From Muricoccus roseus (GTDB taxonomy: Bacteria; Pseudomonadota; Alphaproteobacteria; Acetobacterales; Acetobacteraceae), in contig NZ_FQZF01000018.1 of the NCBI RefSeq assembly GCF_900141905.1, forward strand, positions 1-64,000: a stretch of 64,000 nucleotides of DNA, written 5' to 3'. Below the pieces are notes generated by a model, which saw nothing but the letters and a program-made list of their open reading frames with translations, was not told the origin of the DNA and did no database searches. Shown here piece by piece: positions 24,239 to 31,087 of the stretch. Each line of letters begins with the position of its first letter. The stretch's first letter is position 1. The translations under genes and the position numbers were made by a program.

Positions 24239-25483
24239 TTAGCCTTTTCCAGGGCTTTCGCCGCTGCTGTTGGCAGTTGGCAATCCTGTTGGCAGCGCGG
24301 AATCACGCCGTGCCTTGGCCGCTGCCCGACCCGTGAGGCCTGAGAATCGGCGGCTGTTCGCCCCCTCGGCCTCGATCGCGTCCAGCAAAGGCCCGAACCG
24401 GTCATCCAGCGCTTCCTGGGCCTGCCGGGCGAGCAGGTGCCCGTCGACGTCATCGAGGTAGATCTCGAGGTTCCCGTCGTTGTCGTGGCCCGTGAGCTCC
24501 CGGATCGCGCGATTCTCGAAGCCGAGAAGCTTGAGGGCAGACGGGCCCGTCCGGCGGAGCCCATGCAGGGTGTAGCGCTCGAGCCCCAGGTTCTTCAGCA
24601 GGGTGCGAAGGGTCTCCTCGGCATTGGAGCGGGTCCAGGCCACGCCGCGGGGCGTGACGAAGAGGCGTTCGGGGTGCCTGCCGTGGACGCTGTCGAACGC
24701 CCGCTGCAGGCGGGGAGGGACGTAAAGCAGGAGCCGCTTCGGCTGTGGCCGGTTCGCGGTCTTCGCCTGGACGAATTCCAGCGTCTTCGCCTCGGGATCA
24801 TAGGCTTCGGGCCGCCAGCTCGTGACATCGCCGCCACGCTGCGCAGTGAGCAGGTAGCCGGTGAGCAGCGCGCGGAATTCGGGCGTTGCGGCTCGGAACA
24901 CCGGGACGAGCACGGGCTCGAGGGGCCACCTCCGGTTCTGGTTCCCGCGCACAACGGGCAGGTTCCGTGCGGTCTTCCAGGGGTTGTCCGCCATGACCCC
25001 GGGATTCCGCCGCCGGAAGAGGTCAACGACGGCGATCATGCGGCTGCGCAGGCGGTTCCAGCCGTCCGGGTCCTCGCCATGCGCCTCGCGGAGCTGGTCG
25101 ATCCAGACCTCGTCCAGCGCCGGCAGCAGCAGGTCTCCGAAGGATCCTCGGAACAGGTCCAGGGTGCGGCGGTAATCGCGCTGGGTGGGCGAGGCGAGCT
25201 TGCCGAAGTCGACGCTGCCAAGAAAAGCCGTGACGGCCGCCTGCACCGAGTAGCGGCCGGGGGCGTCGCGCAGTCCCTCCGCCTCGCGCCGCGCCTTCTC
25301 ATAGGCGACCTGGAAGGCGTTCGAGCCGAGAGGAAGGGGCAGGGGGATGCGGCGGCCGTTCCGCCGGTAGTAGGCGTATTGCCGGCCGTCAGGCTTTCTG
25401 ACGAGCTCGACGTGCGGCCACAGCCGGGGGGACGAATCCGGCGAGGCGGTCTGCAGCAGCGGCGCGGGCAACGGCCTGGCCAT
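24239..25483 (-). CDS. int: Phage tyrosine integrase
   Basis: Catalyses insertion and excision at tRNA-Glu. The catalytic set is visible: Arg216 (AQRGGDV), Lys241 (QAKT), His307 and Arg310 (LHGLRRTG), His333 (LTGHDN) and the nucleophile Tyr342 (LEIYLDD). The SAM-like core-binding domain is at about 75-170. It is 414 residues, with a Ser/Gly-rich tail past the catalytic tyrosine. It is last in the leftward operon and its start lies inside the excisionase-like gene, so expression should follow the early-left promoter. Confidence 0.95.
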   Translation of the reverse strand: MARPLPAPLLQTASPDSSPRLWPHVELVRKPDGRQYAYYRRNGRRIPLPLPLGSNAFQVAYEKARREAEGLRDAPGRYSVQAAVTAFLGSVDFGKLASPTQRDYRRTLDLFRGSFGDLLLPALDEVWIDQLREAHGEDPDGWNRLRSRMIAVVDLFRRRNPGVMADNPWKTARNLPVVRGNQNRRWPLEPVLVPVFRAATPEFRALLTGYLLTAQRGGDVTSWRPEAYDPEAKTLEFVQAKTANRPQPKRLLLYVPPRLQRAFDSVHGRHPERLFVTPRGVAWTRSNAEETLRTLLKNLGLERYTLHGLRRTGPSALKLLGFENRAIRELTGHDNDGNLEIYLDDVDGHLLARQAQEALDDRFGPLLDAIEAEGANSRRFSGLTGRAAAKARRDSALPTGLPTANSSGESPGKG

Positions 25484-25700
25484 GATCGTCCTGCTTCTCC
25501 ATCTTGAATATGCGGCGGGAGCAGGCCTCCAGCTCCTCGCGGTGCCACACCTTCACCCCGTCGCCCCGATCCCGTCCAGCAGGCAGCAAGCCGGCCTGGA
25601 CGAAGGCGTTGAACTGGCCGGCCGTGTAGTGGAGGAAGCTGCAGCTCATCGCCAAAGGCATGTGCAGCGGCCACCCGGGCAGGTCGCCAGCCCTACCCAT
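25389..25700 (-). CDS. Excisionase-like small DNA-binding protein
   Basis: About 103 residues with a winged-helix style motif (FNAFVQAGLLPAGR...VKVWHREELEA) of the kind found in phage excisionases and AlpA/MerR-type proteins. It overlaps the integrase start by 95 bases, a common arrangement for xis-int. The ATG at 25700 is used here, but a start 16 codons later is possible. The role in directing excision is inferred from position and size. Confidence 0.6.
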   Translation of the reverse strand: MGRAGDLPGWPLHMPLAMSCSFLHYTAGQFNAFVQAGLLPAGRDRGDGVKVWHREELEACSRRIFKMEKQDDHGQAVARAAAADRLAGFVPPAVAARRARQKA

Positions 25701-25938
25701 CGCGCAGCTCCTTCACCAGCCGCAGGGTCCCTCCGGCCCCCCGCTCGACGAGGTTGTTGTTGCGGAGGTTGGACAGGCCGCCGTTCCAGTGCCCCCCGCG
25801 TGGTGCGGCGCCGAGCATCGAGGCGAGCAGAGCCGGTGGGGTCCAGGCCTCGCCCTGGGCGGCCAGCGCGGCGATCATGCCCGGGGCCGGTGCCAGGCAG
25901 CGGGCGCAGCTGTTGGGATCGTGCGGCGTGTCAAACAC
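25693..25938 (-). CDS. Hypothetical early phage protein (81 aa)
   Basis: A small protein with a CARC pair near the N-terminus and a helical middle (PALLASMLGAAPRGGHWNGGLSNLRNNNLVERG) that looks like a small winged helix-turn-helix. Joined to its neighbours by 8-base overlaps at both ends. No family is recognised. A DNA-binding role is possible but unproven. Confidence 0.55.
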   Translation of the reverse strand: MFDTPHDPNSCARCLAPAPGMIAALAAQGEAWTPPALLASMLGAAPRGGHWNGGLSNLRNNNLVERGAGGTLRLVKELRDG

Positions 25939-26275
25939 GGGTCACCTCGCAGATGAGGGGGCGGTTGGCGATCTCGAGCAGGACGTCCGCGTGGCAGGGC
26001 TCGTGGAGTAGGCACCAGCAGGCCAGGTTCTTGCCGCGCAGTGCGACGACTTCATGAGGGTCGAAGTCGAGCAGATGACCGTGCCCCCCGACGGGGTTCA
26101 GGATCGCCCTCCGGAATGCACTCACCGCGCCCTGCTGCGTCTTGTGTTCCGGAAGGCCGCTGCCTGGCCGCCCGACCTTGAAGGGATTGCCCCACTTCGT
26201 GGGCCTTGCGACGGACACCGTGTTGGGCGGCATCCTCCATCCCTTCTTGCGGGAGAGCTGGACGCGCTCAGGCAT
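25931..26275 (-). CDS. DUF4326 family protein
   Basis: The start at 26275 gives a 114-residue product. Its features are the family ones: TVSVARPTKWGNPFKVGR near the front and LRGKNLACWCLLHEPCHADVLLEIAN at the end, with Cys-x-Cys and a downstream Cys-His pair that may bind a metal. DUF4326 proteins are common in phages, and their function is not known. The open frame runs 85 codons further upstream but would overlap the next gene entirely, so the short form is chosen. Confidence 0.75.
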   Translation of the reverse strand: MPERVQLSRKKGWRMPPNTVSVARPTKWGNPFKVGRPGSGLPEHKTQQGAVSAFRRAILNPVGGHGHLLDFDPHEVVALRGKNLACWCLLHEPCHADVLLEIANRPLICEVTRV

Positions 26276-26558
26276 CGGTGAAGAGCTCCCTGGTGCGAGG
26301 ATCCTGCAGGGCCACGGCGAGTACGAGATGACGGGCGACGCGCAGGCGCAGGAGGCCAAGCTCGAACTCCGTCGGGCGCATCTCGACCAGGTAGGCGTCC
26401 GGAGAGAAGAAGGCCCCATCACCGGGCAGCACGAACTGGTACCGCCCGTGATGGGTGTTGAAGTGCCAATCGCCGGGCTGCATGGCGGCCTTCCACCTCT
26501 CGGCGGCGAGAGCGCGAAGCGCGGGTGCACGGTGATCGTGGGGGCGGAGGAGCTTCAC
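26268..26558 (-). CDS. Hypothetical early phage protein (96 aa)
   Basis: A soluble protein with a mixed alpha/beta look and repeated aromatic residues (GDWHFNTHHGRYQFVLPGDGAFF). No known motif. It is tied to neighbours by a 4-base overlap upstream and an 8-base overlap downstream, which supports it as a real gene. Function unknown. Confidence 0.55.
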   Translation of the reverse strand: MKLLRPHDHRAPALRALAAERWKAAMQPGDWHFNTHHGRYQFVLPGDGAFFSPDAYLVEMRPTEFELGLLRLRVARHLVLAVALQDPRTRELFTDA

Positions 26559-26857
26559 GCCACTTCACTCCTCAGCGCACCGCCAGGGGCCGTCATGCGG
26601 CCCGTCTTGCGGCGCTCGATCAGCATCTCCACGAGCTCGCGGCGGGTGAGCTCCACGGCGCCCGCCTTCACGGCCAGCGCGCGCTTGCTCAGGGCGATGT
26701 CGTAGTGGCTGTCGTGCTGGGGTGGGCCCTGGTGGTGCCGCCGAGCGACGCCGATGCGAGCCGCCATGGCGTGCAGCTCGGCGTCCGTGTCGGCGATCAT
26801 GTGGCAGAGGATCATCTTCCCCAGCCGCGCGCGCATATCGTCCACGTAGACGGTCAT
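26555..26857 (-). CDS. DUF4031 family protein
   Basis: Starting at the ATG at 26857, the product begins MTVYVDDMRARLGKMILCHM and continues IADTDAELHAMAARIGV, the hallmark opening of DUF4031 proteins found in phages and bacteria. The second half is a short basic helical tail. 100 residues. Function is not established. The 4-base overlap with the DUF5131 gene upstream fixes the start. Confidence 0.75.
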   Translation of the reverse strand: MTVYVDDMRARLGKMILCHMIADTDAELHAMAARIGVARRHHQGPPQHDSHYDIALSKRALAVKAGAVELTRRELVEMLIERRKTGRMTAPGGALRSEVA

Positions 26858-27663
26858 GCCGGCACCTCCAGGTGCTCGGCGCCGTCCAGCAGGTGCCCGC
26901 CCGCTGTGGGTGTCCGGCCGCCCCATTGCTTGAAGTGGAAGGGAACGCCCAGGGCGCCGCACTGGTCGCGGAGCTCCTGCAGCCAGGGCTGCTCGACGGC
27001 GCGGGCGCGGGGGCCGCTCTCGCCGCCGGCGATGACCCATCCGATGCGCCGGGTCTCGACCCGGTCGCTTCCGACGTGGAGCAGGCCGGAGAGAGAATCG
27101 AGCCAGCCCCAGCGATCGTCACCGGTCGAGACGTGCCGGAGATCCAGCGGCCCCAGCAGCGGCTCGCAGGACAGGAAGTGCAGGGCTGCTGGGACGTCCA
27201 GCAGCTGCCGCACACGGGTGTCGGCTGCCGCCTGGTTCTCCACGCTCGTGCCCAGCCAGACATGCGGCCAACCGTCCGCCCAATCCCTGGGGAGCATCCG
27301 GGGAATGTTCCCGGGCCGCTTCGTCAGCAGCATCCAGGTCAGGGAAGGGGTCGCGCGGATCAGCTCCCAGAGATCCTCGCGCGCGCCCTCGGGCGCCCGG
27401 TTGTCGAAGACATCGGCGAGGCTGCTGCAGAAGACGCGCCAGGGCTGCCCGTCCTTCGCCGCCTTGCGGTTCCAGGCCAGCGGCTTCTTCCAGTTGCCCG
27501 GGCTAGTGCGGCGACGAAGGGCATGCGGACCCCAGGCGACGCCGAGACGGCTGGTGGCCAGCGTCTCGGCGTAGCAGTGATTGCAGCCGGCGGAGACGGG
27601 TGTGCAGCCGATCCACGGGTTGAAGGTGCTGGTTGCCCAGCTGATGCCGGTGACCTCAGCCAT
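26854..27663 (-). CDS. DUF5131 family protein (phage Gp37/Gp68-like)
   Basis: 269 residues from the ATG at 27663. Family features are ISWATSTFNPWIGCTPVSAGCNHCYAE (a CxxxxxxxCxxC cluster like a radical-SAM iron-sulphur site), VFCSSLADVFD, WMLLTKRP, WLGTSVENQ and the C-terminal FHFKQWGG. Gp37/Gp68 proteins occur in many phages. The cysteine pattern suggests radical-SAM-type chemistry, but no reaction has been assigned that I can name. Overlaps both neighbours. Confidence 0.85.
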   Translation of the reverse strand: MAEVTGISWATSTFNPWIGCTPVSAGCNHCYAETLATSRLGVAWGPHALRRRTSPGNWKKPLAWNRKAAKDGQPWRVFCSSLADVFDNRAPEGAREDLWELIRATPSLTWMLLTKRPGNIPRMLPRDWADGWPHVWLGTSVENQAAADTRVRQLLDVPAALHFLSCEPLLGPLDLRHVSTGDDRWGWLDSLSGLLHVGSDRVETRRIGWVIAGGESGPRARAVEQPWLQELRDQCGALGVPFHFKQWGGRTPTAGGHLLDGAEHLEVPA

Positions 27664-27940
27664 GGCATGCCTCCGGCGTGGAGAGCTCGGCCTCGATGCG
27701 GTCCCGGATGTGGTGCAGGAGCTCAACGCGCTGCTCGTGGGAGCGGGTGGGAGCGCTGGTGGAGAGGTTGATCTCCTCCAGCAGACGGGACGCGGCCGCC
27801 TCGGGGCTGAGGAGCGCCGGGCCGGGATGGAGATCCTGGATGCCGAAAGCCGGGGAGCCGCCCAGCCATGCGGTCGAGAGGTAGAGGCCGGCGCTGGTCA
27901 GCACCGCCAGGGCAAGGCCGCGCGAGGACCGTCTCAGCAT
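27656..27940 (-). CDS. Small protein with N-terminal membrane helix (94 aa)
   Basis: Starts MLRRSSRGLALAVLTSAGLYL, a positively charged lead plus hydrophobic helix that could be an anchor or signal peptide. The remainder is soluble and helical. Overlaps the MT-A70 gene by 7 bases and the DUF5131 gene by 8. Function unknown. Confidence 0.5.
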   Translation of the reverse strand: MLRRSSRGLALAVLTSAGLYLSTAWLGGSPAFGIQDLHPGPALLSPEAAASRLLEEINLSTSAPTRSHEQRVELLHHIRDRIEAELSTPEACHG

Positions 27941-28551
27941 GGCACGGCCCCCGCGGGGCTGAACTTCCCCACCTCGTCGCCCCAGGCTTCCCAGCCCGGC
28001 GCAGCCTCGCGCGCGAAGAGCTCGACGCGCGGGGCGGGGAAGACGCGCTCCACATCGGCGCGGAGCTGGTCCGGCTTGCGCGAGTGCTCCCGCACTGGCG
28101 CGACGACCAGGTTGCAGACGTTGCGCGCCATCAACGGCACGGCCCCCCGCGTGCCGAGGAGGTAGGGCTCCATGCGGGTGCGGAGGCGGTAGCCGGGCCC
28201 CATGTTCCAGGTCCGCCCGGTCCGGGACTGCTTCGCCCAGGCGCCTGCGGTCACATAGGTGAAGCCCCAGGCCGCCATGGTCGCGAGCGCCTGCGGGAGC
28301 ATCGGGGCGGTGCCCCAGAGCACGAGGCCGCAGCCCTCCGGATGCGCCAGCTCCACCACAGGCAGGGCCAGGATCTCGGCGAGCGGCATCGTCCGGTACT
28401 TGGCCTGGGGGCTCTTCTTCTCGCCCTTCGTGGACCGCAGGACGAAGCGCCAGGGCGGGTCGGCCAGGATGGTGCGGTAATAGCCCGAGCGCAGGTCCCC
28501 GAAGGGCCAGTTGCGCAGGCCGTGGAGCAGGTCCGGCGTGTAGGGCGTCAT
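27934..28551 (-). CDS. MT-A70 family N6-adenine methyltransferase
   Basis: The catalytic motif is DPPW (Asp31 to Trp34) in YRTILADPPWRF, followed by the family segments SPQAKYRTM, LVLWGTAPMLPQAL and FTYVTAGAWAKQ, and a C-terminal KPDQLRADVERVFPAPRVELFARE. MT-A70 enzymes of phages put methyl groups on adenine, which can guard against host restriction. The 205-residue size is usual. It is central in the early-left operon, so it is expected early after induction. Confidence 0.88.
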   Translation of the reverse strand: MTPYTPDLLHGLRNWPFGDLRSGYYRTILADPPWRFVLRSTKGEKKSPQAKYRTMPLAEILALPVVELAHPEGCGLVLWGTAPMLPQALATMAAWGFTYVTAGAWAKQSRTGRTWNMGPGYRLRTRMEPYLLGTRGAVPLMARNVCNLVVAPVREHSRKPDQLRADVERVFPAPRVELFAREAAPGWEAWGDEVGKFSPAGAVPC

Positions 28552-28673
28552 CCGACGAAGGCCCTGTAGAGCAGCATCCAGCCGCCGATGCCGAAGACGG
28601 TCGCGGTCAGGAGGCCGAAGCAGGCCCCGAGGTCCTTGCGGTTCGCGTTGTGAGGGGAGGGGAGGCGGGTCAT
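28548..28673 (-). CDS. 41-residue single-helix membrane protein
   Basis: A short gene overlapping its neighbours by 4 bases on each side (ATGA-type at 28548-28551 and 28670-28673). The product reads a basic front (MTRLPSPHNANRKDLG) and one membrane-spanning stretch (ACFGLLTATVFGIGGWMLLY). Exact operon tiling and the clean transmembrane helix support it. Function unknown. Confidence 0.55.
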   Translation of the reverse strand: MTRLPSPHNANRKDLGACFGLLTATVFGIGGWMLLYRAFVG

Positions 28674-29047
28674 GCCCGGCCTCCCTGAACGACGGCGAAG
28701 CGCGGGCGCCTGTGCGCCTGCGTGCGCCAGTGCAGGGGGACGGCAGGCGGCGGCACCATGGGCAGGACCTCGACCAGCCGCAGCACCAACGTTGCCTGCC
28801 GCAGGGTGTCCTGCAGCGCGTCCATCACCGCCGCCGGCTGCGCCGGATGGGCCGCGCGCGCCGTGACCAGGTGGGCTGCAATGCGCTGCCCCGCGTGCCG
28901 AAGGGGCGCGGCAGGCTCGCCCTGCAGCTCGAGGAGCCGGTCCGTCTCATCGGCGAGCCGGTCCAGCACCGCGGGAAGCATCTGCGGACGGCAATTCGCC
29001 ACGAGGAGCGCCGCCTCGGATGCCTGGAGCAGGTCCCGGGCGATCAT
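28670..29047 (-). CDS. Hypothetical early phage protein, helical (125 aa)
   Basis: Mostly helical (LLQASEAALLVANCRPQML, LADETDRLLELQGE) with a Pro-rich, basic tail. No known motif. 4-base overlaps on both sides. It may be a small structural or regulatory protein of the early operon; nothing further can be said. Confidence 0.5.
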   Translation of the reverse strand: MIARDLLQASEAALLVANCRPQMLPAVLDRLADETDRLLELQGEPAAPLRHAGQRIAAHLVTARAAHPAQPAAVMDALQDTLRQATLVLRLVEVLPMVPPPAVPLHWRTQAHRRPRFAVVQGGRA

Positions 29048-29511
29048 GCCGCTACCTGCCCAGCGGGCTGCCGCTTCTTCCAGGCGAAGTACCAGCAGCT
29101 GACCTGGCCGATGTCGACCTTCAGCTCCGCAGAAACCGCGCGGGCGAACATGCCGGCGGCGAAGAGCTGCTCGGCGGCCTCGCGGTCGCCATTGTCCGCC
29201 GGGAGATAGGCGCCGCCGTCCGAGGTGGTGAGCGACGTGCCCTTCACGCCGGACATGCCGTGAAGGTTGGGGCCGGCCTCCTGGGCGGACTCAGCCCGCA
29301 CCTGCGACGCGGTCGGCGCGGCCGCCGCGGGACGGCGCACGGACGGAAGGCCGAGGCGCTTCGCCATGGCAGACACGGTGGTGCCGCCCGCGAGCGGATG
29401 GCCCTGCATGGCATTCAGGCTCGCGGCGAGATCGGCCAGGGAGAGACGCGTGTTCGCCCAATTGGCGCGGAGGAACGCGTCGCGCTCCGGCGTCGAGCAG
29501 CTCTGTCTCAT
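29044..29511 (-). CDS. Hypothetical early phage protein with helix-turn-helix-like ends
   Basis: 155 residues. The N-terminal part (PERDAFLRANWANTRLSLADLAASL) and the C-terminal part (AEQLFAAGMFARAVSAELKVDIGQVSCWYFAWKK) each look like helix-turn-helix segments, and a low-complexity linker joins them. A DNA-binding regulator is plausible. It starts at the stop of the next upstream gene and overlaps the downstream one by 4 bases. Confidence 0.55.
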   Translation of the reverse strand: MRQSCSTPERDAFLRANWANTRLSLADLAASLNAMQGHPLAGGTTVSAMAKRLGLPSVRRPAAAAPTASQVRAESAQEAGPNLHGMSGVKGTSLTTSDGGAYLPADNGDREAAEQLFAAGMFARAVSAELKVDIGQVSCWYFAWKKRQPAGQVAA

Positions 29512-29741
29512 CAGACCACCGCCCCGGCGCGCCGCGCCGCTTCGATGATCATGGCGCCGAAGCGGGCGGCCTCGTTGGCCGTCAGCGCCTCGCTCGTGCC
29601 GTTGATGACGACGAAGACGCTGTCAGGGCCGTTGAACTCCACGCGGAGCTCATGATCGAGCTCCCGCGTCGGCTCCAGCAGCTGCCGTTGCGAGCGCGCG
29701 CGGAGGGACGGAGTGTGGGCCTGGTGGGAAGCGATGGACAT
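29511..29741 (-). CDS. First gene of early-left operon, hypothetical (76 aa)
   Basis: The ATG at 29741 is preceded by a strong AGGAGGT site, the best in the operon, so the longer open frame is dismissed. The product has a short basic front and a beta-rich core (LRVEFNGPDSVFVVINGTSEALTANEAARFGAMIIEAARRA). No family is known. It follows the PL promoter and operator directly. Confidence 0.65.
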   Translation of the reverse strand: MSIASHQAHTPSLRARSQRQLLEPTRELDHELRVEFNGPDSVFVVINGTSEALTANEAARFGAMIIEAARRAGAVV

Positions 29742-29764
29742 TCGGACCTCCTGGTGGAGGCCCG

Positions 29765-29792
29765 AACGTAAACGGGGAAATCCCCGTGTCAA
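29765..29792 (-). promoter_or_regulatory. Candidate PL promoter (leftward early operon)
   Basis: On the minus strand a perfect TTGACA (29787-29792) and TACGTT (29765-29770) are 16 bases apart. The perfect operator O1 fills the spacer, so repressor binding would exclude RNA polymerase. The ribosome-binding site of the first gene lies about 20 bases downstream. Confidence 0.65.
29772..29787. promoter_or_regulatory. Repressor operator O1 (perfect 16-bp dyad)
   Basis: ACGGGGAAATCCCCGT. It matches O5 in both half-sites and lies between the -35 and -10 boxes of the leftward promoter. Binding by the S24 repressor is inferred from the repeated occurrence of this dyad at both ends of the repressor gene only. 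Confidence 0.75.
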
Positions 29793-29799
29793 CTACAAA

Positions 29800-29815
29800 A
29801 CGGGTATTTCCCCGT
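29800..29815. promoter_or_regulatory. Repressor operator O2
   Basis: ACGGGTATTTCCCCGT, one mismatch from a perfect dyad, 28 bases centre to centre from O1 (a little under three helical turns). It sits just past the repressor stop codon and upstream of the PL -35 box, well placed for cooperative binding with O1. Confidence 0.65.
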
Positions 29816-29816
29816 A

Positions 29817-30608
29817 TTAGCCGGGGTAGATGGGTGTCTCTGGCTTGTAGCTGCCCAGCACGAGCGCCGACACGGTAACCTCCTCCCCAGCGCTGGGCTT
29901 GGCCTCGATCTGCTCCGGGAACCGACGATCCGTCACGATGTCAGTTCCCTCAACGATCAGCGGCTGCTGATAGTCGGGATCGTTGCTGCGCGGCCAAAAC
30001 AGGTGCCGCCCGCGCGCGTCCCGCAGATACTCCTTGAGCGTGGCCTCGAACTCAGACCCGGTAGCAGAGCGCCTCATCACCACCACGCGCTCACCGGGGA
30101 AGGGTCCACGCCCGATATCGCTATACCGCACGACAATGACGATCGTGCCATCCGGATACACCTTGTCCATGCTGTCCCCTCGGACGAGGAGCCCGAACCG
30201 CTCTACGCCAGGAAACCTGCTGTCCGCAGGGACGGTGATGGTGAACCAGTCCACCGGCGCCCATTGCACTGCTTCCCTCCAAACCCCCGCCTGAACGTCG
30301 CCCATGACGTGAATGGTGCTCAGGGTGAGCATTGGCTGCAACTGCGCCTGTGAGGGCTGCACGTTTACTGCATCGAGCAAGTAGCTGGTGGGAACGCCAA
30401 GTACATTGGCGAGAGCTGCGAGCTTATCTGCCTTGGGAACGTGGCCCCGGCGCCGGATATCCCTGATCCAATCCACTCCGACACCTGCCATCTGCGCGGC
30501 AGTTTTGTCGTTTAACTTCAGGGTAGCCATGCGCTGATCTATGCGCTGCAGGAGCTCCCGCACGGCTTCGGGGTACTCCTCCGGCGAGGTTTTGCGGGTT
30601 CTTGCCAT
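29817..30608 (-). CDS. LexA-like S24 phage repressor (cI-type)
   Basis: Keeps the prophage silent and is probably cut during the SOS response. The N-terminal helix-turn-helix is at about residues 30-80 (TAAQMAGVGVDWIRDIRRRG). The peptidase domain has Ser146 in GDSMDKVYPDG, Lys192 in ATLKEYL and a candidate cleavage bond Ala107-Gly108, spaced as in LexA-type proteins. I chose the ATG at 30608 because the HTH follows it naturally; the frame remains open 59 codons upstream through the operators. Its own start lies within a pseudo-operator (O3), implying autoregulation. Confidence 0.9.
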   Translation of the reverse strand: MARTRKTSPEEYPEAVRELLQRIDQRMATLKLNDKTAAQMAGVGVDWIRDIRRRGHVPKADKLAALANVLGVPTSYLLDAVNVQPSQAQLQPMLTLSTIHVMGDVQAGVWREAVQWAPVDWFTITVPADSRFPGVERFGLLVRGDSMDKVYPDGTIVIVVRYSDIGRGPFPGERVVVMRRSATGSEFEATLKEYLRDARGRHLFWPRSNDPDYQQPLIVEGTDIVTDRRFPEQIEAKPSAGEEVTVSALVLGSYKPETPIYPG

Positions 30609-30624
30609 ACGGGTTTTTCCCCGC
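30609..30624. promoter_or_regulatory. Degenerate repressor operator O3
   Basis: ACGGGTTTTTCCCCGC abuts the repressor start codon. One half-site is near consensus and the other has lost symmetry. It could control the repressor's own transcript. Weakest of the five copies. Confidence 0.45.
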
Positions 30625-30643
30625 TGATGGCGGTGCTCGTCAT

Positions 30644-30659
30644 TCGGGATGATCCCCGT
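30644..30659. promoter_or_regulatory. Repressor operator O4
   Basis: TCGGGATGATCCCCGT, one good half-site (CCCCGT) and one partial. It is 23 bases centre to centre from O5, about two helical turns, and immediately upstream of the PR -35 box. Confidence 0.55.
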
Positions 30660-30687
30660 TGCCATAACGGGGATATCCCCGTAACGT
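30659..30687 (+). promoter_or_regulatory. Candidate PR promoter (rightward early genes), probably leaderless transcript
   Basis: TTGCCA at 30659-30664 and TAACGT at 30682-30687 are 17 bases apart with operator O5 filling the spacer. The next gene starts at 30694, where transcription itself would begin, and no ribosome-binding site precedes it, so the mRNA may start at the AUG. Confidence 0.55.
30667..30682. promoter_or_regulatory. Repressor operator O5 (perfect 16-bp dyad)
   Basis: ACGGGGATATCCCCGT, fully symmetrical, in the spacer of PR. It is the rightward counterpart of O1. Confidence 0.75.
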
Positions 30688-30693
30688 GCCGCC

Positions 30694-31005
30694 ATGGCCC
30701 TTGAAGACGATCTCCTCAGCTGCTCGGACGCATACTGCGACGCACGCGGCATCGCTCGATCCACACTGTCGAGCTTCATGGTCAATGACAGCTCAATGCT
30801 CGACCGCGTCGCTCAAGGCGGAAGCCTGACGGTGCGGAACTGGCAGCGCTGCATGGACTGGCTGGCGGAAAATTGGCCGAAGGACGCAGCTTGGCCACCG
30901 GACGTGCCGCGCCCCAGGAGGCCACAGGCTCAGCCGGCGCGAGCGCAGCAGGCCAAGATCGTTGCAAGGAGCCGCTCGACGCAGCGGCGTCGGCGGCGTG
31001 CGTGA
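30694..31005 (+). CDS. Small early regulator at Cro position (103 aa)
   Basis: Divergent from the repressor, so in the place of Cro. Residues 5-65 (DLLSCSDAYCDARGIARSTLSSFMVNDSSMLDRVAQGG...CMDWLAENWP) form a small helical domain compatible with a helix-turn-helix, followed by a Pro-rich linker (AWPPDVPRPRRP) and a very basic tail. No ribosome-binding site is visible ahead of the ATG, consistent with a leaderless message. Cro-like function is inferred from position. Confidence 0.65.
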   Translation: MALEDDLLSCSDAYCDARGIARSTLSSFMVNDSSMLDRVAQGGSLTVRNWQRCMDWLAENWPKDAAWPPDVPRPRRPQAQPARAQQAKIVARSRSTQRRRRRA

Positions 31006-31087
31006 TTGGGGTGATGTGCATGCCCGCAATGTCTGCCATCCATGGTGTCGGTTCACCCGGAACGTGTCCGGGCGCGGTAGGCGCGCC

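Noticed and set aside
26728-27771. Long plus-strand open frames across 26.7-27.8 kb
   Set aside because: They lie opposite DUF4031, DUF5131 and neighbours, all with overlaps typical of one leftward operon; no plus-strand domain is evident.
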